This document shows positions 45,642-58,855 of a stretch of DNA of 64,000 bases, one piece after another (the stretch's first letter is position 1; every line of letters starts with the position of its first letter). The stretch comes from Porogramme epimiltina (taxonomy: Eukaryota; Basidiomycota; Agaricomycetes; Polyporales; Polyporaceae), in the NCBI GenBank assembly GCA_900155495.1, contig FTLJ01000847.1:1-64000 (forward strand), in the 5' to 3' direction. Below the pieces are notes generated by a model. The model saw nothing but the letters and a program-made list of their open reading frames with translations, did no database searches and was not told the origin of the DNA. The position numbers and the translations under genes were made by a program.

Positions 45642-48600
45642 TCACCATTCCAGCTTACTATCCCCACACGAAGTTCCGCCACAACCACCCGTCTCCTCTG
45701 TTGGGCCCACAATCTCTACCGCAGACGTCTCCTCGGCGCCCTTATCAATGAGCTCTGCGGTGGCTTGACGAACCATCCACTTCGATGTTCCAATGACAGC
45801 GTCCAATGCATCGGGCTCGGGCAACAACAGGAGGAGGTCGTCGCCTTCCCGCTTGACGTCGAACGCAATAACGCCGTAGTCCCCATCGTTGAGACATGCG
45901 CCGGTGGTGAGGTCGAAGTTGCGCTTATGCATCGGGCACGAGACGTAGAGCGCGCCAGACGAAGGGTCGTCCCCGACGATGCCGTGGTCCAGGACAAATG
46001 CCCTCCGGTGTGGGCACATCTGTTGCGTCGCGAAGAAGCCCTTGTGCGGAACATGGAAGATGGCGATCTGGCTGTCGCCATAGCGCACTGCCGCAGCACT
46101 AGAAGAAATCCACCATGAGGTAAGTCGGTAATACAGAGGAAGATGGCATACGTAGTCCCGCTGTCATTCGGCACGAGGTCTTGTACCGTTGCAAGCTTCT
46201 TCCACTTCCATTCGGTCTTGTCCACCCCGATGTCAGACTGCTTTATAATGAGCGGTGGCGTCTTCTTCGACCAATTTGCAGGCCGCGTTTGACCGCGCTC
46301 AGCGATCATTTCGGTTTGACTAACACGTTGGTCCTGGATTACCCCTGGATTAATAACCTACTAAAGAGCACTCGGTTTGTAACTCACCGTGTTGACGAAC
46401 TGTCGGAATTGTTTCTGTAGCTCGGGGTTATCCACAACCGCTTTCCACTCATCGTAGTATGTCCCGACAAGTTCATCCATTTCCTTCTCGAGATCTTCGC
46501 AGATACCCAGCTCATCATCTAAGACGACCCTACGCAGTTTCTGTAGTACCATACATTCCGCGATGGTTCAGTTTAACGGCCTTGTTGCATTCGAACGGCC
46601 ACTTACGTCGATACCTCCTTCCATACCTTCCAACCATCGCGCGGTGCGCATGAGCTTGTCGGCAGTGCGGATGTAGTACATTATAAACCTGTCCAGGGTT
46701 CTAATGACCTTCGATGGTGGAACGTCGCCCGCGAGAAGTGTAGCATGCCGTGGATTCGCTCCTGAATATTGCACACCAACCACGTAAGTCGTAGCCTCGC
46801 ATTCATGTTTGACTAACAACTTACCGCCATTTCCGCAAACAAAGACTGGGAGCCCATCAGTGACGCACTCTAAACACATTGAGCACCAATCATAACGTAC
46901 TATTCCACCCCTTGTCGGTCGCAATGAGACCGAAGTCCTTTCCCTGTGCCTCGGCACATTCTCGAACGCATCCGCTGACACCGCCTTTAAACTTGTGCGG
47001 AGAGCGAATGCCCTTGTACCTCTGCTCAAGCAAAACGGCCACTTTCACATACCAGCTAGTCAATGCGACTTTGTTCCTTTCAAAGAAACTACTCACTTCC
47101 GACAGAATCGCCGATCCCATACCGACACCAGGACGTGCCGACGCACGATTTGACGGTACGGAGCGCCTTGCCTGAGTAGGCTGTGAGCTGGTGTGCCCTG
47201 TCTACATAGAATTTGGCTAGGACGAACCGTAGGCGTGCCCGCTCTCGAACCCTGCGTCGACGAGTTCTTTCCATATCGAGGGCAGATCCGCCTTCTCCGC
47301 GCCGAACATGTCGATCCGCTGCCCACCCGTAATCTTGGTGTACAGGCCATCTGAAAATTGTCAAGCACCCATACAGATCTGCTCGTGTCGATATGAACGT
47401 GAAGTACGCACATTTCTTCGCCACGCTGCCGATGGCGACTAGCTTCTCTGGGGTGATCTGGGCCATGAAATAGGTTTAGAGGCTCGCGGAGTGGGATAGA
47501 GATGGAAAGTGCCACACATACCTCGCCAGCAGCGACGCGCGGGACGACAGAGAACGTTCCTTATGAATATGCAATTAGTCACTCCGTCACCTTGCACGTA
47601 GTACTAAAACCGACTGACCATTGCGTTGGATGTTGGCGAGCAACCTAAAACGATGTCAGCCCCCGAGAATAGGCTACATTGATTGAGCATGACGTTACCG
47701 ATCATTCGTGTCTTGGTTTCTGTACGAATAACCAGATTCACGGTGAACCAATCTGGAGAACAGGAAGGCAAAATGGCAGCGTACCCGAGGTGGGCCGGAG
47801 CCATGATATGCTCATTATAGAGCGAAGACAGAATGCTTCCAATTGCAGGCTTGCAGGTCTCACAGCCGAGGCTCTCCGAATTGACCCCTACGGTGGCCAT
47901 AATCTCGGCGGAGGTCTTCAATTTCTTGATTCTGTACATAGGGTGAAACACTGCTCAATGAAGAGCAAACCCGAAAAGTACCTTATGACATCAAACAGGT
48001 CCGCGCGGGACATTGCGAAATGAGGACAAAGGTTGTTATTGACGGCTAGGCCAGCTTTCTTCATCTCGGCCTGCGTCACCGCCGCGGGAGAAGTGGCGTC
48101 AGAAGCGAAGAGACCAAGGCCCTAATGCCGTCTCACCTTCACGATGCTCGTTAGCAGAGGCACGCCTATATCCAGCCCCGCCTCGGTCAGATAAAGTTGC
48201 ACGGAGGGGAGATCTAGACACGTACATCCACCGCACCCAGTGCCAGCCTTCGTCCTCGTCTTGACGTCGGCTACGCTCTGCGCACCATCCTTGACACACT
48301 GCACCACTTGTCCCTTCGATATGTTCTAGGTCGGGCCACACGGAATCAGCACCCCGCCGCTGCTCAGCGTGACCCCCAGCCGCAGTAACGTACGTGACAG
48401 CTACAGATCTGAGTGTCGTCGTCTAGGTCCTCAGCTGAGTCCTCGCCACCGCCCCGTGAGCCGACGATGAACTGAGATGGTGGCACGTCCAGCGCTTTCT
48501 GCGGCGCGTGTTCGACAAGGTTGAGAGTTCGCGGGGGCGCGCGGCGCCGCGGAGCGAGCGGTTGGGGCACAAGGTGAGCAAGCGCAGACCTTGTGCGACA

Positions 48601-50500
48601 GTCGGACACGACGCCCACCTTCTTCTTCACGATCGCGACGAGCTTCACATAGTCGCCAGTATCACCTACCATCATCCCTCCGAGAAGGTACCTGCCGTCC
48701 GCGCTAAATATGTACCTTCCCAAAGCGGGCGAATCAGTCCCGCTTCCATCTGGTTCTCAGTCCCAGAAGGTGGACCACTAACGTACTTTTTGTAGACGCC
48801 AGCGAAAGGGTCGCGATAGGTGAGCGTCTCGACCGGTCCTTCAGCGGCTGCGGCTGCGCCGTGTCTCTTCCTGGGCGCGGACGCGTCATGCTTTCCCTCT
48901 GTGTTCGTAGAAGACGCGTCTGTCGGCTTCGGCTGGGGCGTAGTCTGCACATGCTTCTCGGCGAAGAAGTCACCGAAGGACGCGACCTGCGGAATATGCA
49001 AGGTTATCAGCAAAAAAACCACAAACACCCTAGAGCACCCACGTCTACACCCATGAGCTTGAGCTTCGTCGACAAATCGGGAGTATTCTGCCCCCTAAGC
49101 GTATCAGCTATCCATGACACCCCTGCAACCAGAACACGCACCATCTGCCTCGGCTTGAAGCTCCCCACCTCGGTCCGCGCCTGCGTAAAGTTGAACGCCA
49201 GGATGTCTGCCATCTCGATCCCGGGCGCGATGAGCCCGTACGTGTTCCCGTGCCAGCTCGCGCACTCCCCGATCGCGTACACGTCGGGCGCGCTCGTGCA
49301 CAGCGCGTCGTCCACGACGACCCCGCGCGCGCACGCGAGCCCCGCCGCGCGCGCGACGTCGTCGCGTGGGGTGATGCCTATCGCGAACACGACCATGTCA
49401 CACGGGACGACCGTCCCGTCTGCAAGCTCGACGCCGGCGAGCGTCTCTTCCCCACCATCACCTTCCTCTTCCCCGCACTCGCTTCTTGAGTTAGGGGAAA
49501 ATGCAGGGTCGGTGGGGGGCGAGAAAGAGCCCGGGCGCCGGGCGCGCACGAGGCGCACCACGGACGTGCCGCCGAGGAAGCGCACGCCCATGCCCTCGAT
49601 GCGCGCGCGGACGATCGCGCCGCCCTGCGCGTCGAGCTGGCGCGAGAGCGGGAACGCCTGCCGGTGGACGATCGCGACGTCCTTCACGGTCGGGAGGTCG
49701 TGCACCGCTTTGGCCGCCTCGAGGCCGAGGAGACCGCCCCCGAGTACGACGGCCTGGGGAGAGAGGAGAATTGTTAGTGCTGACGCCTGATGAAAGAGAA
49801 GATGGAAACCGAAGTGTGATAGGGAAGAATAGGAAGTCGTGCCCACCGAACAGTCTTTCATCTCTGGTTTCTCGGCATAAGTGATAATCCTATTGACGTC
49901 CGAAATGTTACGGTAGACAAACACTCCGGAAATAGACAGGTCGGCGTATGCAGGTAGAGTTGCATCGGAGCCTGTTGCGAGCACACAGTGGTCGTATGCT
50001 ATCACCCGACCATTGTCGGAAGTGACGGTGTGCGCGGTAGGATCGAGCGAGACGACCTTCTCCCCTATGTGGTATGTGAAACGTTCCGGGTCCTGTTTGG
50101 CGTACCAGTCCGCTATAGAATGTAGCGCATACGGCATCATTAGATGCCAGAAAGAATGCGGAGAACGAGAGACGCACGCGACTCGAGATACAATTCCTCA
50201 ATGTTCCTGTGCTGGAAGTAGTCGGTGAGCGAGACGCGGTTGTAAGCGACTATCCAAAGTCAGCACATAGACGCAGCGTATCAGACGGAAGGATCATACC
50301 CAGTCCCTCTTCCCCACATGTCACGATGCGGTAGCCTTGAGCGCCGTCGAGATTGAGTATCTTCTGTATGAAAGCTGTGTATGACCGTGAGATGTGGCCC
50401 AGACGTCCACTCCGTAACGATGTGCCGCACCTATCCCAACCATCCCAAGACCGACGACCACGATGGTCTGGCGGGGTTGCAAACCGTCTTCTGTGGCCAT
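45642..50500 (-). CDS. niiA: Nitrite reductase [NAD(P)H], assimilatory, 1114 aa, 25 exons
   Basis: Exons, minus strand: 50431-50500, 50300-50374, 50178-50249, 49847-50112, 49142-49753, 49043-49087, 48787-48986, 48619-48715, 48394-48498, 48226-48325, 48137-48165, 47982-48070, 47785-47931, 47699-47719, 47619-47644, 47522-47559, 47412-47457, 47228-47350, 47097-47171, 46901-47041, 46825-46845, 46607-46761, 46388-46540, 46152-46333 and 45642-46098; 3345 nt, all in phase. FAD loop IVVVGLGMVGIG (residue 13 on); NADH loop VVLGGGLLGLEAAKAV (from 163); BFD-type [2Fe-2S] Cys 511/513/545/548; siroheme/[4Fe-4S] Cys 730/736 and 770/774; C-terminal Rieske-like CPH and CPMH. It reduces nitrite to ammonium in the cytosol. 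AGATAAG (50520-50526) and AGATAG (50821-50826) could bind an AreA/NIT2 GATA factor. Confidence 0.95.
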
Positions 50501-52813
50501 CCTCGGAGCGAACACAGCGAGATAAGAGTGTACGCTGTCAACGAGACTCTTTCTTCCCCGCTATATAGCAAAATTGTAAGATCACATGGTTGGCCAGTGC
50601 GGGGTGAAAGAGGGGATGCGTTGACTCACCTCGAGACGCTTGAGAACACGACGGTCTTCGAATTGGCCTCGAGCTTGAACGCCTGTGGGAACGCAGATGG
50701 AGTAGACGAGCAACGAAGACCGTTTTACCCACGCTTAGAGTTCACCTCTTTCACCATTGACTTCGGGCATGCAGGGCCATAAACAGTGAGAAAACCTGTT
50801 TGACAAGCGTCTCATTCAAGAGATAGGTATGTACATGACGGGTCAGTCGATTTTGACTCGTTCAGCTACTCAACCGCATCGACCACCGCATAAATCGAAA
50901 GCACGGATGTGAGAGTTCAACAAGAGACGCCGAATGTAAGGGTTGACTTGAACCCGGGGGTGCTCAAGTCAACGCGGGCACAGGGCACGGGCCGGACGGC
51001 AATACTTGTTCAGCAGGATACGAGTGTTCATCCCCGAGCGTTCGAGCCGGGGCCGACGGCAGCCGAGTGGTTCTTCTGCGTTTCTGGGTCAACTATAGCC
51101 CTGTGAGTTACTTCTTCGAGTCAGCGTAGGATGGTGGCGCGACGAGGTAGAGCTTCGAGGTAGCCGTGCTACTCCATTCTTACTGTGGCCCGATTGGGTT
51201 CGACGTGAGTGCATAGCCCCGGTACGTTGAGCGCAATGAGGCTCACCGGTGGAAGTCCGGGCAGGAGTCGCTCCGTCATCATGTGCCTGTCTACGACACA
51301 ACGGTGAGGTAATATGCGACTGCGTCGTGCGCAACCAGTCTCAGCCTCTACGTACGCGAAAATACGCCCAAATGGCAAGTGAAAGCCGACATGGGTCTCT
51401 GGACTCTTGTCCCGAGTTTTGACCCGGAGAAAGGCCCGCCGAGCCTCAGCTGAGAAATGGCCGGGGTCTCGGGGTGCCCCGGCACGAGTGGCTGGCCTCC
51501 GCCCGGCTTCCCCCACCCTCCTCACTGTGGGCGCTAGAGCGGTGATCGAGGCCGCAGCTCAACTAATTGATCCGAGTCCGTCACCGAGCTCGAGTCCATC
51601 ATGCTCCTCCGAGTCCCTCATGGGTCACGCCGCATTTCATTTATGCATGCAAGACAACAGGGGCTAAGTACCTGTGCAAAGATGCTGGCAATGAGTCTCT
51701 GTGTTGTCGCGAAACACGCACGTGGACAATTTTGGCCAAGTGCATGGCTGAGCGTTTGAAACGTTCGCCCTATCCTCCTCAGCCACCACCATCATGGTCG
51801 TACCAGGGGCTGCACATACCCATTACAACCTGTGGTTCTTTCCTGACCGTTATCGTCTATCCGCACCCTCGGAGAGCTCATAGCTGAGATCGGGGAGGGC
51901 GGGTCATTATCCCCAGCCGGCCGTTCCAACGATCCCGTCTATCTACCCTTCTAAAGCACCTGCGTCCAAACGGAATTCCGCTTCAACATCAGGAGCTCCC
52001 CGGTACACCAAGCATTCTCCATAATCAGAGCCCTAGAACCCTCCGTCATCTGTTCGCCCTGGAACGACGCCCTGGTTCACGCAGCTCATCGTGCACCGGT
52101 GAGAGAACATTCCCGACCCCGGACACTATGTCCACCAACCTTTTCCGCGGATCTAAGCACTCATTTCAACCCCTTCTATAGACCTTTCCGGCCACCTAGA
52201 AGCTTCATTAGTAGGATCGTGGTACGCGTGTCCTACAATTGGCCGCTGCTGATGATGCGGGCCACGAGGTTTCAAGTTGACGGGGCAACGTGGCGCGCGT
52301 AGGCATAACGCCTGGGGATTTGAACTTTCAACCGGCGAGTCAATTTCTCGTCAAAACGTTTACTTGTCGCTGGCAACGTGCTCGTCGCGTGGGGGCGAAT
52401 ATTCTCGGGCGTAAGGGCTCCGCCACTCCGCCCTGCGCATCCGATCGTGCCCAGCCGTCGCGTCGTCCAACACGGACAACCACGAGTGTGAACGTCATGC
52501 TTATGAAGGTTAGTGAATTTCGGTTGGATTATCCTAAATGGCGATTCCGTGGGATTAGTTGCCCCCACAGCATCCGTGTTTCAATTTCCTGACGCATAGA
52601 TCTTGGAAAGCATGGCGATCTCTGAAGCATCTTCTACACTCTCTGATACTCTCATTTTCTACCTCATCAGCGGCCTCCGCCCGGCCGGCCCTATGATCCA
52701 CAGTTACATTCGCCCCTTCCGCATATGTCGGGCGCGCGGCGGGCTGCGTACCAGCGCGCGTACAAATACATGTGCTGTGCCCTGTGACGAGCATCGACCG
52801 CATCCGTCCCCCC
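50501..52813. other. Intergenic between divergent nitrite reductase and NRPS-like genes
   Basis: No gene recognised in 2.3 kb. A short inverted repeat (GGGTT..AACCC, 50940-50955) and two HGATAR-type GATA words near the nitrite reductase start are the only signals noted. Confidence 0.45.
50520..50526 (+). promoter_or_regulatory. Possible GATA-factor site upstream of nitrite reductase
   Basis: AGATAAG fits the HGATAR consensus bound by AreA/NIT2 nitrogen regulators. It lies only about 20 nt before the ATG, so it may be in the leader. Such a short word occurs often by chance. Confidence 0.25.
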
Positions 52814-55800
52814 ATGTCGCCGACCTTTTCACCTCCACCGGTGCTACCACCGGTGCCCCTTCCGGAGTACATCCTCCATGTCGCCCAAGCCTACCCCGAC
52901 CGCGAAGTCGTTTGTTTCCTCCAAGACGCGGATGTCGAGACCGACGCGACCACCACCTCCGTCACCTGGCGCCAATTCCTCGCAGATGTTTGGGAGCGTG
53001 CAGACTACTTTGTGGAGGTGACAGGGCTGGAACCGCGCACCCTCGGCAAGGAGCGCGTCGTAGTGGGACTGCTCGCGGAGAGCACATATGATTTCCTCGT
53101 CGACCTCGTCGCAATCTTCATCCTGAGGTGGCAGGTGCGTGCTTCGCGCTTCGATCCGCCCGCCCCATTGACAGACGTCCGCTGTCAAGGCGCTGCTCAT
53201 CTCCATCCGGAACTCCCCCGACGCTATCGTCCACCTTATGCGCACCACTGGCTGCCGCGCAGTCCTCGTAGACAGTGCAATCAGCCACCTCCACACCGAC
53301 ATCCTTCGCGCGGACAAGAAGACAGGTGTCACGCCGACCGTCATTGGCCGCGCACCCCCTCCCTGCGATGCAACCCGTGACGGCCTCACACGCGCTGCTG
53401 AGTTCCTGGCGCGGTCCTCGGCTATCCCAGCGCAAGCATTGAAGAAGGAAGCCGAGGGCGGCGCGTTCTTCCTGCACACATCTGGCTCAACCGGTGAGTT
53501 CCTCGTTCGCCCCCCACCGGCACATTCCTGTGGTTCTGCCCCCCGCATCGGCATCATCCATCTTCCAAACAGCGCGTTCCATCTTTGACAATCCCCATCT
53601 TCTATCTTCATCATGCCCCTCTTCTCTTCCTTCGTCGGCGCTCCGATCCCACGCCGCGCCCGCGCGCGGTGCGCTGAGTTGTGGACGTGCGGATGGGCAT
53701 CAAATTGGGGGATGATGCTGACGATGCACGATGCACAGGGCACCCCAAGCCTATCGCGTGGTCGCACGAATTCGTGCTCGCGCTCAGTGCGGCCAACTGG
53801 CGCGACCGTGCGCGCTGCGCTGACGACGTGCTTTACACATGCTTCCCCATGTTCCATGTACGTCTTCCCATTCCCCACACCCTCTAGCGCATGCTCACGT
53901 CTGATCGCTGACGCATACCCTGCACCGTGCCATTCCCTGTTCGTCACTCGCTACTCGCCGCTCGCTCTGATTGGGACGCCACTGATGTGCGCCTCATATC
54001 TGTCCACTCGTATCTGGTGGCGCGCGCATTCCAGGCCGGCGGGATCTGCACAGTAGGTTTCCTGCCTTCGTAACAGTGTAGCGCGCGAGCCCCTCTGACG
54101 CACCCCGACGCACACAGTCCTTCCCATTCTTCCTCGGTTCCGGCGCCTCGTTCGTGTGTCTCGACACATGGCGCTCAGTGTCGGTCGACACCATCCTCCG
54201 CCACCTGCGGATTCTGAAACGCCACGGCCGCAAGGTTGACGCGTCTCTCCCGCCGAGCATGCTCGAGGACATTGCCGATGCGGATGACGTGGACGGTGTC
54301 GTGAGTACCGAAACCCTCGTCGGGACGACTAAGCCGCGTGCGCTCGCTTACCGGCATCCTTGCTTTTTTCGCGCGCTCTAGGGCGTCCTCGCCGCGCAAA
54401 ACACCGTCTTCTGGGGCGGCGCGCCCCTCCGGGAGAACGCGGGCAACTACCTCGTCAAGCACGGCGTCCGCCTGGTTGCCTGGGGTGGATCGTACGTTGC
54501 CATGCTAATTCTGTGGCGAGCGCGGGCTAACTGTGCGGCCTCCCATCTTAGCACGGAAGCTGGCCCGCTCGCGCGCTCCTCGTACGAGGACGGCGCGGAC
54601 CCCATGGACTGGCAGTACATGCGCCTCGTGGACTATTATGAATTCCACTGGTACCCGATGAAGGGAGACCCGCACGAGAGGTACAACCTGATCGTCTCGG
54701 TGCGTGGTTCCCGTGCCCCTGGGTCTTCTAGTCTGACGGCTAACGGCTCGAACTCAGCCCATTCACGCGACCCCGCCGATAGTGAACTCGCTTGACCCCC
54801 TCGGTTTCGCGACGGTTGATGGCTGGCAAAGGCACGCAGACCCTTCGAAGGCGCATCTTTGGAAGCCCGCGGGCCGCCTCGATGATGTGGTAAGTGCGCT
54901 ATTGCAGTCGCTTCTAGCCATGCCGTATTCATTCGCACTTGGCAGACGGTGCTCAGCAACGGCGAGAAGACAGACAACAAGCAGCTAGGTGCGCGATTCT
55001 CCCGGGCACCACGGAGGTAGTGCCTAAGCTGACCCAACCGACGTGTGCTGCCCTCAGAGGACCTCCTCTGCGCGTCGCGCGACATCCACCACGCGATCAT
55101 CTTCGGCGCAGGCCGTTTCGTCAACGGCGCGATCGTCGAGCCCCCGCCTGGCCTCCTGAAGGCCGACGCTTCCGAGGATGCCGTCGAGCGGTACCTCGAC
55201 GAGATCTGGCCGCACATCGACGGCCACGTGAACAAGATCGTCCCGCAACACTCCCGCCTCCTCCGCGGCATGGTCCTCGTCGCGCGCCCGGACCGCCCCT
55301 TCCTCCTCTCCGACAAGGGCACCGTCAAGACCAAGTCCACGCTCGTGCTCTACGCCGCGGACATCGACCGCGCATATGACGCGCTCGAGCGCGGCGTCGA
55401 CGCCTCCACTGCACACGCCCACCCCGCGCTCCCGCTACCCCCCTGCGCGGCTGCCGGCGCTCCCGCCGACGCAGAAGCCGACGCGGCCGCGGCCGCCGCA
55501 GACCGCGCGCCGGACGACAACGGCGAGAGCGCGGTGCTCGCGTTCGTGCAGGCACTCCTCGCGGACGCACTCGGACGCCCGCTCGCGCCGACCGACGACT
55601 TCTTCCGGAACGGCCTCGACTCACTCGGCGCAACGCGCGTGCGCACCTCGCTCGCCGCCGCGCTGCGCCGCGCGGGCGTCCCTGCCGCGCTCCCGCGCAA
55701 CGCCGTCTACGCGCACCCGACGCCCGCCGCGCTCGCGCGGTTCCTCGTCTCACTCGCGCGCGCGTCCGGGCGCGGCGAGCGCCCCGCCGCTCACGCGCAC

Positions 55801-57128
55801 GCGGAGGACGCCCCGGTGCCGCCCGAGGCGGAGATCGCGCGCATGGTGGAGACGTACACGCGCGACCTGCCCGAGCACACCGGCACGGGGGCGCGCGAGG
55901 GTTCAGAGAGCGTGTACGCGGTGACGGGGACGACGGGCTCGCTCGGCGCGGCGTACGTCGCGCACCTGCTGCGCCAAGACGGCGTGCGGAAGGTGTACCT
56001 GCTGAACCGCGGGCACGCGGCGCGCGCGATGGCGGAGCGGCAGGAGGCGGCGTTCGGCGAGAAGGGCCTCGACTGCGCGGCGCTGCGGGCGGCGGCGGCG
56101 GCGGGGCGCGTCGAGTACGTGGAGATTGACGTGGGCAAGGCGCGGCTCGGGATGGACGAAGGGACGTACACGCAGGTATGTGTCGTGCGGTCTCCATGGT
56201 GGAATTGTGCTGACACCCGCGCTCCGTGCAGCTCGCGTCGGAGCTGACGCACATCGTGCACAACGCGTGGCTCCTCAACTTCAACCTCTTCCTGCCCTCC
56301 TTCGAGCCGCACATCGCCGGCGTGCGCGCCGTGCTCGACCTCGCGCTCTCCTCGACCCTCGCGGAGCCCCCACACGTCGCGTTCGTGTCCTCAATCGGCG
56401 CCGTCGGGCGCTGGCCGTTCGCTGCCCGCCCCGTGCCCGAGGCGGCGCTGAACTCGCCCGAGTTCTGCATCCCCCAAGGGTACTCGTACAGCAAGTACGT
56501 CTCTGAGCAGATCCTCCAGCGCGCCGTCGCGCTCCGCCCTGCCCTACGCGCGACGGTCGTCCGCTGCGGCCAGCTTTCTGGTGCGCTCACGACCGGCGCG
56601 TGGGCCCGAAGCGAGTACATCCCCCGCCTGCTCCGCTCGGCGGTCGAGGTGGGCATGGTCCCGACCGGTCTGAAGGTGCGCCCTCCTCCCCATCGTATAT
56701 TTCTTCTATGTGCTCATCGGATCCCTCCTTTCCTCCAGCCCGTCCGCTGGCTCCCGGTCGACGTCGCCGCCAACATCCTCTTCCGCGAAGTCGAGCACGC
56801 CGCGGCGCAAACGCACCCCGGCCCGCTCCTCTACTACTCGCTCGACAACGCCCTGGCGACGCCCTGGGAGCGCGTCGCCGCCGCGCTCAAGGTGGTGCGC
56901 GCCGACACGCCGCTGCGCGAGGTGCCGCTCCGCGAGTTCCTCGATGCGGTGCGCAAGGACACGGGGAGCGCGGCGTACGAGGTCGCGGAGCACCTCGAGG
57001 ACCTGCTCGCGGCGCGGCCGGTGCCGCCGCTCGCGACGACGCGGGCGCGGGCCGCGGTGGGTGCGCTCGTGGACTGCGAGCTCGGGGAGGAGCTGCTTCG
57101 CAGCTACGTGCGGTACGCGTGCGCGTAG
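52814..57128 (+). CDS. NRPS-like enzyme: adenylation, carrier and thioester-reductase domains, 1109 aa
   Basis: Exons 52814-53134, 53190-53493, 53739-53857, 54035-54052 (18 nt), 54118-54300, 54382-54491, 54552-54699, 54758-54889, 54946-54988, 55058-56175, 56232-56675 and 56739-57128 (3330 nt). The A domain has LHTSGSTGHPKPIAWSH near residues 200-216, AWGGSTEAGP, GRLDD and NGEKTDN. The carrier domain has DDFFRNGLDSLGATR, with the phosphopantetheine serine near 648. The reductase has VTGTTGSLGAAYVAHLL from about 748 and catalytic YSYSK near 916-920. Such A-T-R proteins activate a carboxylic acid and release it as an aldehyde or alcohol with NADPH; alpha-aminoadipate reductase has the same order but is longer. 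The acid is unknown. It lies alone, with no P450, methyltransferase or transporter beside it. The A-C linker is alanine-rich and unusually GC-rich. Confidence 0.9.
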
Positions 57129-58855
57129 GCGGCGAGGGCGCGGGAATGTCTGGAAGGAAAGGCGGAACGGAACGGCGGATTCTAACCTTATTCACTCAAG
57201 ATTTGCTGAACAACATCCACTCAACGCGAACGGAACGGTCCGCTCGGGCTCCATAGAATGTATTGTTACTCATATGTACGCGGCTCGCTCTACCACCTAT
57301 GCTCTCCACTTTGTCGTACGCTACTGTATAGATACTAGATCGATACAATACTCGGAATTGACCTGGACCCCATACGCATCTATGGCGCGATCGCCACCTG
57401 ACTGAGCGCGCCCGGAGCTAGGGCCAGTGCGGGGCGACCGCAGGTATCATCTGAGCTAAATGAGCGGCAGGCCGACGTCAGACCACACCGCGCCCCCAGC
57501 CGCCCTTCCAGCGAGAAGTCAATGTCGCTTATCTGGGGGCCTATCAGGTACAGAAACTTCCTGGGAGGCGGCTAGGGGTGCGTATCGTCGAGATCTGGGC
57601 TCGTAGAGAGCTATCGCCGTGCTGGGGCGGCCCTGAGTTTTCCGCTGCAGCAGAAGCAGCAGAAGCAGAAGCTGCTATTCAGAGTGCAGCACAGATGTGG
57701 CACGAGCCGTCATTCCGCAGCCCGGGGAGGGGCTCCCAGGCTGAACTTCTCAGCAGGGGCGACGTTCTGTTGGGCACGGGAAGGTGATGAAAGAACAGTG
57801 CAGAGTACCCTCGAGAACATATCAAAGCTATCGAGGGGGAAGAGAGAGGCGGACGGTCAGCGAATGGCGGCAGCGGACCGCCTGCGCGGGCAGAGGGAGG
57901 GGGACAGGCGCCCGGAGGGTTGGTAGCCTGCCGCTATGCCTTTCCGGGGGCCCACGTGGGCGCGGGCGGACGCCGGGGCTGCCGACTCGGAAAACGGTGG
58001 GCCGGCGCGTGCAGCGTCTCCCTACGCGCCGCCCTCCATCATCCAAGACTTCTGTTCTCTGCCGCGGCGGATCTGCGCGGACGCGATTTGCCACGGGAGG
58101 GGGGCGCACGCTCTCTAGCGCTCGGCGCATTGCCTCGCGCGCACGCCCGTGTGCCCGCTCTGCGCGCGCGGCGACCGTGCGGCGGGCTGATTCCGTCGTC
58201 TGGACGCACCGTGCGCACAATGGCACGATGCGGTGCGGGGGGCATCCTGGCATGCCAACTCGCCGTCGCGGGGAGGTGTCGCTGTCGACCCGCGACGGGG
58301 ATTCTGAACACCCAGCGGCGGCTGATGCTCGTAGCGTGGCGGCGCGGCGTCATCAGCTTCTGCCCCCCCAGCACCACCCCGACGCGTTCTCGACGGAAGC
58401 CTCGACTGCCCGATGCGGGAGGCGCGCGCCCCCGCCGCGGACCCACGCTGGGGCAGAGGGGGCTGAGGCCGGCTGCCCGGCTGCCCGGGGGCACGGGCTC
58501 AGGGCGACCGCTGGTTCTCCTTCTCAACAGTTCTGAACACAACTCTACGCACCCTTCTGTTCGCACCCCCCCTCGGCGAGCATCAGTGAACATTGAATAC
58601 CGTCGCCCAAAGATCGCGCGTCCGCCGCCGCCCGCCGTCCGTCGGAGCCGGCTCCCACACCCCAAATACGGAATTGCAAGGTACGATGGCTCTCCTCGCC
58701 CAGCGCCGATATTAAGACGCGCGAGCCCTCGTGTTTCCTCCGCTGACCCTCGCCCTCTGCTCCAGCGGCCGTCCTCCCTCCCCCCACAGCCCCCACAGCC
58801 CGGCTTCGTGTCGCGTCCGCCCCGCCGACACTTGTAAATTCTTTCCTGCTCCACC
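57129..58855. other. Intergenic, no gene supported
   Basis: Very GC-rich in the middle, so long open frames on both strands are expected and none looks real. A short GCAGCAGAAGCAGCAGAAGC repeat lies at about 57644-57672. Confidence 0.45.

Noticed and set aside
50938..50957. Inverted repeat GGGTT..AACCC
   Set aside because: Five-base stem only, with no U-tract or other context. Common by chance.
52305..52345. tRNA-like T-loop word (complement of TTCAAATCCCC)
   Set aside because: The flanking bases do not pair into a T-stem and no acceptor or anticodon arm could be formed.
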